Below, piece by piece: positions 35,160-47,834 of a stretch of 64,000 nucleotides of DNA (the stretch's first letter is position 1; each line of letters opens with the position of its first letter). The stretch covers positions 180,170,386 through 180,234,385 of the forward strand of contig JBAIZL010000005.1 in the NCBI GenBank assembly GCA_036971475.1, in the 5' to 3' direction. The stretch comes from Prosapia bicincta (taxonomy: Eukaryota; Arthropoda; Insecta; Hemiptera; Cercopidae). A program made the position numbers and the translations under genes. Below the pieces are notes generated by a model. That model did not search any database. It was given only the letters and a program-made list of their open reading frames with translations, and was not told the origin of the DNA.

Positions 35160-36540
35160 GGGAACTCAAAGTTAAAGGAGCGAAGAAAATGATAAAAACA
35201 TTAAAAACAAATAGAAATGAAACAGTGACGATCGACCCAATTAGTAAAGAAGAATGGAAAGCGTACTATAAAATCTTGTTAACAGAGAACAAAGATAAAT
35301 TTGGCAATGTTGAATTTGATGACAAAAAACTGAAGTTGGATCTCTCACTATTGAACAAATTAGAACTTGTTAAGGCAAATGAAGAATAACAAGTCCTGAA
35401 GGTATACCAGTGGAACGTTTAAAATATGCACCAAATAATCTGTAGTACTAGAAAATTTAATTTTGATTTTTATCAAATATATAAAATCTCAGAAAATGGA
35501 AACCTGTTCATATTATTCTTGTTGAAATTATCAAGGTCTCAGTGTAACAGCTTCCACAAGTAGACTGAATGGCAGGGTTTTAAGAGACAAAATAGAAAGT
35601 CAGTTCGAAGAATGGAAGGAACAAAGTAGATTTAGACCAGGAAGATCTTGCGTAATTTACTTGTTTTGTGAAAAAGATTTAATGGAAAAATCACTTACGT
35701 ACGATAGCCAATTGCATTTGTTTATTTTAGACCTAAGGAAAGCATACGTCGTTGTCCCTTTTAAAAAATTATGGGATGGCCGAAAACTGAACAGAATACA
35801 TTCACAATATATAAACGTAATAAAATCTTCTATAAAGGTAATATACCAGGACTAGACAAGGATGTTCCAAGTATTTCTAACTTCACAAGGGTTTGAGGCA
35901 AGGGTGTTGTCTGTCTCCCACTCTCTTTAGGATTTATTTAAACTCAGCTATGAAAAATTAGTGTAAAAAATGTAGAAAAATATGAAAACAAATTGGGGAG
36001 GAATATATTACAACACTATTAATTGCAGACGACCAGGTTGTTCTAGCTGAATATATTGATACTAAATATTTTATTGTAGTAGGAAACTAGGGAAAGAATT
36101 AAACAAATGGAGCCTTTCAATTAATACTGAGTAAAGAGAACACATGACAGTAGGATGTGTAGGACAAGATTTAAACATTGATGGTAAAAATACAGTATAC
36201 TAAATAATACAAATATCTAAGAATAATATTGACAGAAGATGGAACGAGAGAAAAGACATGCTGCAGAAAATACTGAGAGGACGAAATATTACAAGTCAAG
36301 TGAATTCATTATTATTGAATAAGGACATAAAGAGAAGAACAATAAAATACAACTGTTTGCAACACTGGTGGAAAGTACAGTGAAGTATTTACTGTTCTGA
36401 AGTCTGGACTGTGACCAAGAACATAGAGAAACGAATAAATGCAATGGAAAACAGTTTTTGGAAAAGATGTTGTAGATATACAATACAGGATCATAAAAGA
36501 ACGAACAAAATCAAAGAAATAATGTAGAAATATCACTTAC
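35160..36540 (+). pseudogene. reverse transcriptase region of the RTE-like relic
   Basis: Readable RT landmarks in several frames: KEEWKAYYKILLTEN near 35240; ILDLRKAYVVVPFKKLW near 35725 (block A, second Asp replaced by Val); GLRQGCCLSPTLF near 35890 (block B); LLIADDQVVLAE near 36010 (block C, both catalytic aspartates kept at 36028-36033). ILTEDGTREK follows near 36230, then SEVWTVTKNIEKRINAMENS near 36400. Stops separate most of these blocks. Confidence 0.85.
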
Positions 36541-36586
36541 AGACACCATATAAAAAAACAGATTTCTTAGTACGGTCATATGAGAA

Positions 36587-38195
<1,609 letters not shown>

Positions 38196-40425
38196 CGTAG
38201 ACTAAGCAGGAATTCGCGACTAAAAGAAACCAAAACTAAAATAATTTAACGACTAAAAATAAACTTGGACTAAAAAGGAATTCTCGAATAAATACAACTT
38301 ACACTAAAATGGAATTGATGACTAAAAAGCAACTTGGACTAAAAAGGAATTCGTGATTCTATACAACTTACACTAAAATGGAATTGACGACTAAAAAGCA
38401 ACTTGGACTAAAATGGAATTCTCGGTTAAATGCAATTTACACTAAAATGGAATTGACGACTAAAAAGAGCAACTTAGACTAATAAGGAATTCTCGATTAA
38501 GTGCAACTTACACTAAAATGGAATTGACGAATAAAAGCAACTTAGACTAAAAAGGAATTCTCGATTAAATATAAGTTACACTAAAATGGAATTGACGACT
38601 AAAAAGAGCAACTTAGACTAATAAGGAATTCTCGATTAAGTACAACTTACACTAAAATGGAATTGACGAATAAAAGCAACTTAGACTAAAAAGGAATTCT
38701 CGTTTAAATGCAATTTACACTAAAATGGATCTGACGACTAAAAAGCAACTTGGACTAAAATGGAATTCTCGATTAAATAGGCTACAAGTTACACTAAAAT
38801 GGAATTGACGACTAACAAGCAACTTGGACTAAAATGGAATTCTCGATTAAATATAAGTTACACTAAAATGGAATTGACGTCTAAAAAGCAACTTGGACTA
38901 AATTAGAATTCTCGATTAAATACAAGTTACACTAAAATGGAATTGATGATTAAAAAGAAACTTGGAATAAAACGGAATACTTGATTAAATGCAACTTTCA
39001 CTAAAATGGAATTGACGAATAAAAGCAACTTGGACTAAAATAGAATTCTCGATTAAATACAAGTTACACTAAAATGGAATTAATGATTAAAAAGAAACTT
39101 GGACTAAAACGGAATACTTGATTAAATGCAACTTTCATTAAAATGGAATTGACGAATAAAAGCAACTTGGACTAAAATGGAATTCTCGGTTAAATACAAC
39201 TTACACTAAAATGGAATTGACGACTAAAAAGCAACTTGGACTAAAAAGGAATTCTCGATTAAATACAATTTACACTAAAATGGAATCGATGACTAAAAGG
39301 AGCAACTTTGACTAAAAAGAAATTCTCGATTAAGTGCAACTTACACTAAAATGGAATTGATGATTAAAAAGCAACTTGGACTAAGACGGAAATCTCGTTT
39401 AAATGCAACTTACACTAAAATGGAATTGACGTCTAAAAAGCAACTTGGACTAAAATAGAATTCTCGATTAAATACAAGTTACACTAAAATGGAATTGATG
39501 ATTAAAAAGAAACTTGGAATAAAACGGAATACTTGATTAAATGCAACTTTCACTAAAATGGAATTGACGAATAAAAGCAACTTGGGCTAAAATAGAATTA
39601 TCGATTAAATACAAGTTACACTAAAATGGAATTGATGATTAAAAAGAAACTTGGAATAAAACGGAATACTTGATTAAATGCAACTTTCACTAAAATGGAA
39701 TTGACGACTAAAAAGCAACTTGGAATAAAAAGGGATTCTCGATTAAATACAATTTACACTAAAATGGAATTGACGACTAAAAAGAGCAACTTTGACTAAA
39801 ACGAAATTCTCGATTAAGTGCAACTTACACTAAAATGGAATTGATGATTAAAAAGCAACTTGGACTAAGACGGAATTCTCGTTTAAATGCAACTTACACT
39901 AAAATGGAATTGATGACTAAAAACCAAATTGGACTAAAAAGGAATTCTCGTTTAAATGTAACTTGCACTAAAATGGAATTGACGGATAAAAGCAACTCAG
40001 ACTAAAAAGGATTTCTCGATTAAATGCAATTTACACTAAAATGGAATTGACGACTAAAAAGAAACTAAGACTAAAAAGGAATTCTCGTTTAAATGCCATT
40101 TACACTAAAATGGAATTGGACGACTAAAAAGCAACTTGGACTAAAATGGAATTCTCGATTAAATACAACTTACACCAAAAAGATAATTGATGACTAAAAC
40201 CCAACTTGGACTAAAAAGGAATTCTCGATTAAATGCAACTTACACTAAAATGGAATTGATGACTAAAAAGAGGCAACTTAGACTAAAAAGAAATTCTCGA
40301 TTGAATGCAATTTACACCAAAATGGAATTGACGGCTAAAAAACAACTTAGAGTAAATAGGAATTGGAGGCTATAAAGCTACTTAGACTAAAAAAGAATTG
40401 GCAACTAAAAACGAGACTAAAATAC
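38196..40425. repeat. ~68-bp satellite built from two ~34-bp half-units, ~32 copies
   Basis: Each unit holds two related halves, ACTAAAATGGAATTGACGAC then TAAAAAGCAACTTGG, and ACTAAAAAGGAATTCTCGAT then TAAATACAACTTAC. Indels keep the length at 66-71 bp. A sub-block with AAACGGAATACTTGATTAAA recurs at about 38970, 39110, 39525 and 39660, showing multi-unit duplications. It is very poor in C on the plus strand and not coding. Confidence 0.95.
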
Positions 40426-41395
40426 AGTTTACGTCTATTAACATAAATAATAAGAAAACGACGTCAGCGAGTAATAGTTATATAGCCTAAAGTCGTATTT
40501 GACCCAAAGAAATAAACGATTTAGAAACCAAAAGCTAGAATAAACGCTAAACATATATTTTGCAGTGAAATGGGGGTTTCATATAACATCTTAGCTGGCA
40601 CTATCGTAATCAAGGGCGCGGTAAAATGCCCAGCGATCCCCTACAAACTTATTAGAATGGCATTCTCTATGATCAGAACATAATAAGGAACCACTACTAA
40701 AAAATTTTAGTCAATGATAAGTCTGTCAGTCCCCAACTCGCCTTAACCAGATAAACGTCCTTCCAAACGGAAATCCCCCTTTACAACAGCCAAGTGGCAA
40801 CACGCATTCTATCTGTTTAAGGGGATACCCAGAAGTCAGTCCTAGTTCTAACGACGGCAGTGCATATGTTTTAACATTACTGGAATCAGTTACAGAAATT
40901 TCTCAAACAGCAGAGTCAGTTACTTATAACTATATAAAACATTATTTGTATCTCGCCGAAAAATATGCCAACCTTTGGATCCATAAATTTTACTACTAAA
41001 CCCTCGGTTTAATATTTAGTTTAACTCATGGTTTAAATCTTCGAAAACTAAGGAGCTGACTACACAACTGTCGTTACAATAAAAGGCGATTCTCGCCAAT
41101 AAAGAAACATCGCTCACTTCGATACTAGTTTTTTCTTCGAAGGAACTTGAATGATTTTTTTTGTTAGATTCACAGCCAGGAGCTGATCCAGGTTCGTGGC
41201 TAGGGAAGCGAGCGAAGCTGATATATAGGAGATGCAAATAGGTTTGTCCTTTCTCCTTCCTCTTGTCATTCATAGAGGTTGAGAAGCAGCTCTTGGAAGC
41301 TTTTGAGACAGTTTCAAGTTATACTCTTATCGTTAGGTTGAGTTATTTGAAGCCTACTCTACACAAAACACATTGCTTTGTAAATTCTTTAATTT
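40426..41395. other. intergenic DNA, no gene seen
   Basis: The minus-strand frame at 41016-41273 (85 codons) is unrecognised. No other feature is seen. Confidence 0.5.
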
Positions 41396-41460
41396 TTCTT
41401 CTTCCATGGCGCTACAGCCGGATGTGGACCTTGGCCTCCTCAATGAGCTAAGCATGTACG
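41396..41460 (-). mobile_element. 3'-end scrap of a non-LTR retrotransposon
   Basis: On the minus strand the sequence reads LIEEAKVHIRL, stop, then RHGR. This resembles the common C-terminal end of arthropod RTE/CR1-like 'endonuclease-reverse transcriptase' proteins (IEEAKAHxGL-stop). On the plus strand it is seen as CCATGGCGCTACAGCCGG and CTTGGCCTCCTCAATGAG. Only about 65 bp is recognisable. Confidence 0.45.
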
Positions 41461-42574
41461 AGGAACAGAGCTAAGAATGTAAGAATAACAGAAGTGTTAA
41501 AGAGAAACAGAGTTTCCCAGCACGATCATGCGAAAATATAAATAACTCAATATAAAATGCTGGACGCTAAATAATAAATATGTTTGTATTTCTTTTGTAT
41601 TTTTTTTAGGTAGAATATCCTTATAGTAATAATCCTTATAGTTTTCTCTCTTAATGGGTAAATGTTCATCTAGCACCTTCAAAAACCTTCTTGAGCTCGG
41701 CACATCCGTGTATCGAAAAAGGCATCGACCCTCTGCCTAGCTTTCTCCACACACGACTAGTCTACTCCTTTTGTTATGTTTATGGTGAGCTGCGCGCACT
41801 CCGGCCGTCTTAAATATTAATGATGAAGAAAGTCCAAGGTCACCGTCCTTCTGCTTCCTGCCATTGTAGTTGGCGAACCATTTCGCTTTCGGAGCTTCAG
41901 GATTGTGTTTACCTCCATAACACTACAATAAACCACTCCCGTACGTTTCACCTTCTAACCACGTGTAGATGGTCTTGGGGAGGAGGGAGCTACAAAACTG
42001 TTTTGCAAAATACTTTCATCCTGTCAGCAGTGATTTCGAAATATACTTTGAAGGAAAATATCGAAGAAATGTTGTCGAGAATCTTAGTGTGTCGTTACGA
42101 GATGATCTAGTTGTATCACAGAAATTCTCTGAAGGAGTTCAATGCTCATCCTTCACCAATTTGAAGAACTCCAGTTCTATTCCACAGACTTTCCCAACAC
42201 AAGTATTAAAAGCGTTTTGTATAAAATGTACCACTATATTCTATTGTAAGAAATTCTAAAGTGCGTTGAAGGTGGTCGAGTATTCATTCACCCTTTGCAC
42301 ATTTAAACTCTCGTCTAACCACACTATATAACTTATTCCGACCTGTTTTCTTTAATGAAATTCTTTAGCTAGTTCTTATATTGAAGATATAAGAGACTTG
42401 TAACAGGGAGAATCCGACCTTTGTGTTTATTCTTGGCTAGGATGACCTCTGCTCCGTATTTTTCACTCATAACAGTGTTGGTTTTTAATATAACCATTTC
42501 ATTCTATTCCACCTATTATTGACATTAGCCTATACATTTTATCTGCTAGGAGTTTTTAATTTTTAGACACTAAC
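41461..42574. other. intergenic DNA, no gene seen
   Basis: Overlapping plus-strand frames at 41820-42110 and 41969-42259 (96 codons each) lack motifs and are probably chance. Confidence 0.5.
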
Positions 42575-42945
42575 GTCACTAGATCTCCAGACACTTGTAG
42601 CCATTGAACTTCAAGCACTATTGGCCCTTGAACTTCAAGAACTAATAGCCATTAACTAGTAGCTTCAGGAACTAGTAGCCCTTGAGTTCCAGTCCTAGTA
42701 GCCGTAGTTCTTCCGGCACTAGTAGCCCTTGAACTTAAAGTACTATTAGCCGTTGATCTCCAGGTACTAGTAGCCTTTGAACTCCCAGTACTAGTAGCCG
42801 TTAATCTTCATGTACTAGTAGCCCTTGAACTCCTAGTACTAGTATCCGTAGTTCTTCCGGCACTAGTAGCCTCTGAACTTCCAGTACTAGTAACCCCTGA
42901 ACGTCCGGCACTAGCAGCCCTTGAACTTTCAGTACTAGTAGCAGT
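42575..42945. repeat. ~31-bp tandem repeat, about 12 copies
   Basis: The unit is ACTAGTAGCC followed by CTTGAACTTCCAGT or GTTGATCTTCAGGT variants. Copies carry frequent SpeI-like ACTAGT words and moderate divergence. Confidence 0.9.
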
Positions 42946-42959
42946 GGGAGAAATGTAAA

Positions 42960-43190
42960 CTTTTATCTTGAATGAGTGAGCCTATTCTTTAACTTCATGG
43001 TAAGGATTTCTATTCTATTAAATATTCCTTAATCTGAATGAAGGAGCATACCTCACATATTGATTGAAGGTTCCCATTCCAATTCTTGATGCAAGGGACA
43101 AGTTCTTTATCTTCATGGGAAGAGCAGCATCCATTATGTTGATGGAAGGAGCCTATCCCATATCTTGATGAGAAGGGACCTACTACTCTT
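42960..43190. repeat. diverged relatives of the 124-bp array
   Basis: Irregular copies of CTTGATGGAAGGAGCC and TATCTTGATGAGAAGGG words lead into the homogeneous array. Confidence 0.6.
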
Positions 43191-43703
43191 GTTATAGAAA
43201 GATTCTATATTTTACCTTGATAGTAGGAGTCTATCCTTTATCTTGATAGGAAGGGCCCTAATAAAGACCTTCTCTATGTTAGCCTTATCAAGCCTGTCCA
43301 TAAATACTTTTATCGTTATGGAAAGATTCTATATTTTACCTTGATAGTAGGAATCTATCCTTTATCTTGATAGGAAGGGCCCTAATAAAGACCTTCTCTA
43401 TGTTAGCTTTATCAAGCCTGTCCATAAATACTTTTATCGTTATGGAAAGATTCTATATTTTACCTTGATAGTAGGAATCTATCCTTTATCTTGATAGGAA
43501 GGGCCCTAATAAAGACCTTCTCTATGTTAGCCTTATCAAGCCTGTCCATAAATACTTTTATCGTTATGGAAAGATTCTATATTTTACCTTGATAGTAGGA
43601 ATCTATCCTTTATCTTGATAGGAAGGGCCCTAATAAAGACCTTCTCTATGTTAGCTTTATCAAGCCTGTCCATAAATACTTTTATCGTTATGGAAAGATT
43701 CTA
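43190..43703. repeat. 124-bp satellite, about 4 near-identical copies
   Basis: A period of exactly 124 bp, measured at 43321, 43445, 43569 and 43693 on the word GAAAGATTCT. Copies differ at only a few bases (for example TTAGCC/TTAGCT), so the expansion is recent. The differences alternate, hinting at duplication of a 248-bp dimer. Confidence 0.95.
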
Positions 43704-46361
43704 ATGTTAGGCTACCGTTTGCAGAGCATACAGAACTTGTATGATAGGTTTCTATCGCAACTTCGTAAGTCCGAAAAGAGGTTTAAAGTTATTTTACCTC
43801 ATATCACTATAAAATCTACAGTTCTGAAAAGTTTCGATTCGATTCAGAGTATATCTTTGTTCCTTGATTTGCTCCTGGTGCTTTTAGATCAAGCCCAATC
43901 TCTACTCTTCTTGTTGAGACCGGGAAAATGGCTCTCTACCAAGACGTATTCTGCATCAAATCTCATATATTACTGGTCTTACAAGCAAATTAATACACCC
44001 GACATTCACAGTAACTCCAATAACTTGAAGGTCATTACGATGCGTGGCAACGTTCGACTGCTCCATTTGGCACACGCACCTTGCGTATTCTTAACAACCT
44101 AAATTTACAACTGCCAGCTATGGTTGATCGTTCAATGTACTCTCTTCTTCCATGGTTAATAACACTCTAGACACAACATTCCAGATGTTCTTTAGCGAGG
44201 GGCTTTTCTAAATTTATGGATCCCACCAACATTTAATATTGTCATAGATAATTCCAAACTAGACAATCGTGTTGAATGTATAACTTATGAGTCAGACTGC
44301 ACGTATATCTACGGATTTAAATTAGCCTTTAGGTATTTACTACAGTACCTTTGCATTTCTCAAAGCCTTGACTACAACTTGCATTATCCACATTATTTTG
44401 TCTGTTCCGACTGTAAAAATACTCTTCCGAAGACTATGCGCATTCTTTATTTTCAGACATTTTGTATTCTATCTACAAGATCCAATTACGGGGTGTTAGT
44501 GCCTCATTAGTGAAACAACACAATGTGTCACGGCATCTATTTATTACGTAAGCCAAACACGTATTTATCTGTGTATCTAATAAAAGGGCCAATCTGTGTG
44601 TGCATCAAGACATGCTGTAGGAAATCGAGTATACCGACCGTCCAAGGAAGTTTCCAATCGGTTGAACTGTAGAGTGAAAGTGGTGGTTACGTGTCTTCGC
44701 ATTATGCACTCTTTGTTAATACATGGATGTTTGATGGAACACGAAAGCCTTGAGTATGTCAGTTCTGAGGAGATAACATCACAACCAGGTATACATTGGT
44801 TTAATATGATGAGTTGACGAATGGTGCATGGTGGTTACGTTCTTCGAGGAGCTTTGTGTCATTAGGCTTTTTATAATCTTCGTGCTATATAAATATATAC
44901 AAAATTTAACAGTTTTTTGTTAATTTATTTAATAGTCAAAGTTTTAATTTTATTTAGCTGTTTTAACTCACTTTATATTGTACACTTAGTTTATTGTTTA
45001 ATTCCCTCTTTCGTTTTACTTAGTATATGTTTTACTTGTAGTATATTATGTAAGTGTAAATTTAAGTATTTAGAGTCGAATGATTTTTGTTTTGTTTTTG
45101 GCAATGTTAACTTCACTTAACTTTTTGCTAGGAACAAATATCAACAATATTATCTTTGTTATGGTTCATAACGATATCATATTCTGTGGAGATTTGCGCT
45201 TTGTTGAACCGTTTTAGAGCAGAGATCATTATCAGACGTTTCGAAGAGAGAAAAGAGAAGATTATTTATGAACATTGTTGCTCGTAACATTTAAATGTAA
45301 GAGTTCTCAATTAACGGGAAAGTATGAACAAAAAGTTTAAGGAATGAGTTACAACTTCATAACTTCAGAATTATCTGTCAGTCAAGTTAACGTTAGCACA
45401 AAAACATTTTTAAAGGAAATATTTTTAAAACAAAACCAAACACCTGGTTGGAAAAAGAAATGTTGAGATCTCGTCATGAATATTGTTCATAATATAGGCC
45501 CAAGTATAAGAATCTTATTCTGTAGTTTTGCGCCTCACCACCGATCAGCTGATTCTAACAGATGATTTAATGTAACCTCTTAATTCAGTGCTACTCCATA
45601 TTCTATTCAGTTAGGTTTATACTGTAAGCAGATATTTATTAATACTAATTTAGCAATTGATATTGTTTCAATATTTATAATGGTAAGAAATTTAAATGTT
45701 TATACTTTAACTTTAAAAAAATAATTAATTTGAGTTAATAAATAACTCTTAAGTTTTAAACGTCGGTTTTTCATATGCTTATATACTTTGCTTTAAACAC
45801 AGTTTAAAATTAAGTTAAACAAAATACATTAACATGAAACACAATTTGATATTTTTAAAAACCTTTGATTAACTCACACGGCGAAGAAAATTTAAAAAAT
45901 TTTAAAGAGGTTTTGTTAGGCTTAAAAAATGAAACACTCGAGGGTTCATCTGATATAAAGGAAAATTGAATTGATAATTTAGTACGACTAATAGTTCAAT
46001 ATAAAGTTCAAAGACTATTTATTTTAAAAAATATTTCAAAGGACTTAATTCAACTGGGTTTTAAACGCGTCTACATAAGTTTTTATTTGAGAAATTTTAA
46101 TTCATTAGATAAGCTTTAATAACTTCTACAACTATATAATTTATTATTATTATTATTATTATTACAGTAAATTCATTGACGAAGATTTATTTAAATATAC
46201 TTACATTGATTTTCTTATTAACCGTAATTAATATCATTATAACTTACTAAAGGAATATATATAGAAATTAGCATAACGTACAAGAAATGAACATAGCTGG
46301 CGTATGAAATCAAATGTTATCTCATGATAAAGTGATTTCAGAGTTTGTCTTTATCCCAAGA
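43704..46361. other. AT-rich intergenic DNA, no gene supported
   Basis: A 132-codon plus-strand frame (43704-44102) is the longest open stretch here. It shows a leucine-rich hydrophobic patch in its middle but no known motif, and it starts exactly where the 124-bp array ends. A (TTA)n run lies at 46140-46166. Confidence 0.5.
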
Positions 46362-46955
46362 AGTGTATTTAATCAATACACTCCCAATAAGTCTATAGTA
46401 GTATTTAATTAATACATTCCCAATAAGACTATAGTAGTATTTAATTAATACATTCCCAATAAGTCTATAGTAGTATTTAATTAATACATTACCAATAAGT
46501 CTATAGTAGTATTTAATTAATACATTCCCAATAAGTCTATAGTAGTATTTAATCAATACACTCCCAATAAGTCTATAGTAGTATTTAATTATTACATTAC
46601 CAATAAGTCTATAGTAGTATTTAATTAATACATTCCCAATAAGTCTATAGTAGTATTTAATTAATACATTACCAATAAGTCTATAGTAGTATTTAATTAA
46701 TACATTACCAATAAGTCTATAGTATTATTTAATTAATACATTCCCAATAAGTCTATAGTAGTATTTAATTAATACATTACCAATAAGTCTATAGTAGTAT
46801 ATAATTAATACATTACCAATAAGTCTATAGTAGTATTTAATTAATACATTCCCAATAAGTCTATAGTAGTATTTAATTAATACATTCCCAACAAGTCTAT
46901 AGTAGTATTTAATTAATACACTCCCAATAAATCTATAGTAGTATTTAATTAAATA
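46362..46955. repeat. 36-bp satellite, about 16 copies
   Basis: The unit is CCCAATAAGTCTATAGTAGT then ATTTAATTAATACATT, with CCCAAT/ACCAAT variation. Since 36 is a multiple of three, the minus strand reads as 12-residue peptide repeats (KYYYRLIGNVLI). I regard these as incidental. Confidence 0.95.
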
Positions 46956-47404
46956 AAAGTATAGTTGCATCGCGATACTTTTGACGCGTGTGTAAGCAAA
47001 CCCTATCTATACGAAATTTTGACAAGTTTGTTAGAGGTTTTGCATATTAACGCAAATACGCATAACGGCAAACAAGTACCTGCACAGAACTAACTATAAA
47101 TGAATGAGTGATTTCATAAAACAAACTAAAACGAGGTCACAGCCATTGTCGTAGTACCGGTAGAAAGGGACATGAATGGGCCATACGTCATCACGGTAGG
47201 AGGAGCTTAGCAGTTCGTGTCTGAGTTCTTAACGTGTCAGGGAAACCCAGAAAAAAAGACTTAAAAAACTATCGATGCGTTGGTTTAGGAAGATCTTTCT
47301 AATGCAATTTTTAATTGTCAGCTTTTCATGAAACACAAAAGACTAGCCCATGTATAATGTACAATCTCTGAGATGAAATTTATTGTAAACTTATACAATT
47401 CCAC
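46956..47404. other. intergenic DNA between two arrays
   Basis: No gene, RNA or repeat that I can see. Confidence 0.6.
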
Positions 47405-47515
47405 TGAGTTTGTAGATATCGCCTCAGTACCTCTGCACAATAGAGAGACATTCAGATGCCGGTTATGCAGGGTAACGTCATATGGTTATCTTTCTGGTAT
47501 GTGGTACTGACACCG
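47405..47515. repeat. isolated diverged copy of the 100-bp satellite
   Basis: It contains CGCCTCAGTACCTCTGCACA and GCAGGGTAACGTCATATGG, clearly related to the main array but ~300 bp outside it. Confidence 0.8.
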
Positions 47516-47834
47516 GCGAACAAGAAGAGCCACGGCCAATGCCAGATCAAAACTATAAAGTCATTACAAAAAACATTTCTAACACGAAAGGTCAGAATTA
47601 CAGAAAATTACAATGCAGAAACGGGATTACTGTATATGGATTATATATAATCTATTTTATTCACTCTTTCTTATTAAAATTAGTAATTTGCCTACCTGTA
47701 AATACCTTTATTACTTACTAAAATATAACTACTAAAAAAAACTGTCGTAACGTTGGATTACGTTTCTATGTCAGGAATATATCGACAGCCCATACGCAGA
47801 ACTGAAAAACGAGGACTCTTCTTGTGTGCCAGTG

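Larger units (their letters stand above)
33640..36560 (+). mobile_element. RTE-like non-LTR retrotransposon, old and heavily mutated
   Basis: A GC-richer leader with AGCCGGTCCCAAGTCCGG (about 33640) is followed by endonuclease and RT remains in shifting frames over 2.9 kb. Many stops and frameshifts, plus an internal tandem duplication, show long decay. The right edge is lost in the TA/GT microsatellite at 36590. No target-site duplication was found. The RT words fit the arthropod RTE-like 'endonuclease-reverse transcriptase' group; the clade is assigned from memory. Confidence 0.8.

Noticed and set aside
38196..40425. CRISPR array
   Set aside because: The repeats are directly abutting degenerate units without unique spacers, in eukaryotic DNA with no cas genes. 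The same holds for all other arrays here.
43704..44102. 132-codon plus-strand frame
   Set aside because: Starts at the edge of a satellite and shows no domain. Length is compatible with chance in 64 kb; it was kept only as a note.
46338..46970. Minus-strand frames of 72 and 81 codons with 12-residue repeats
   Set aside because: By-product of a 36-bp AT-rich satellite without stops in one frame. The frame is lost between the two stretches.
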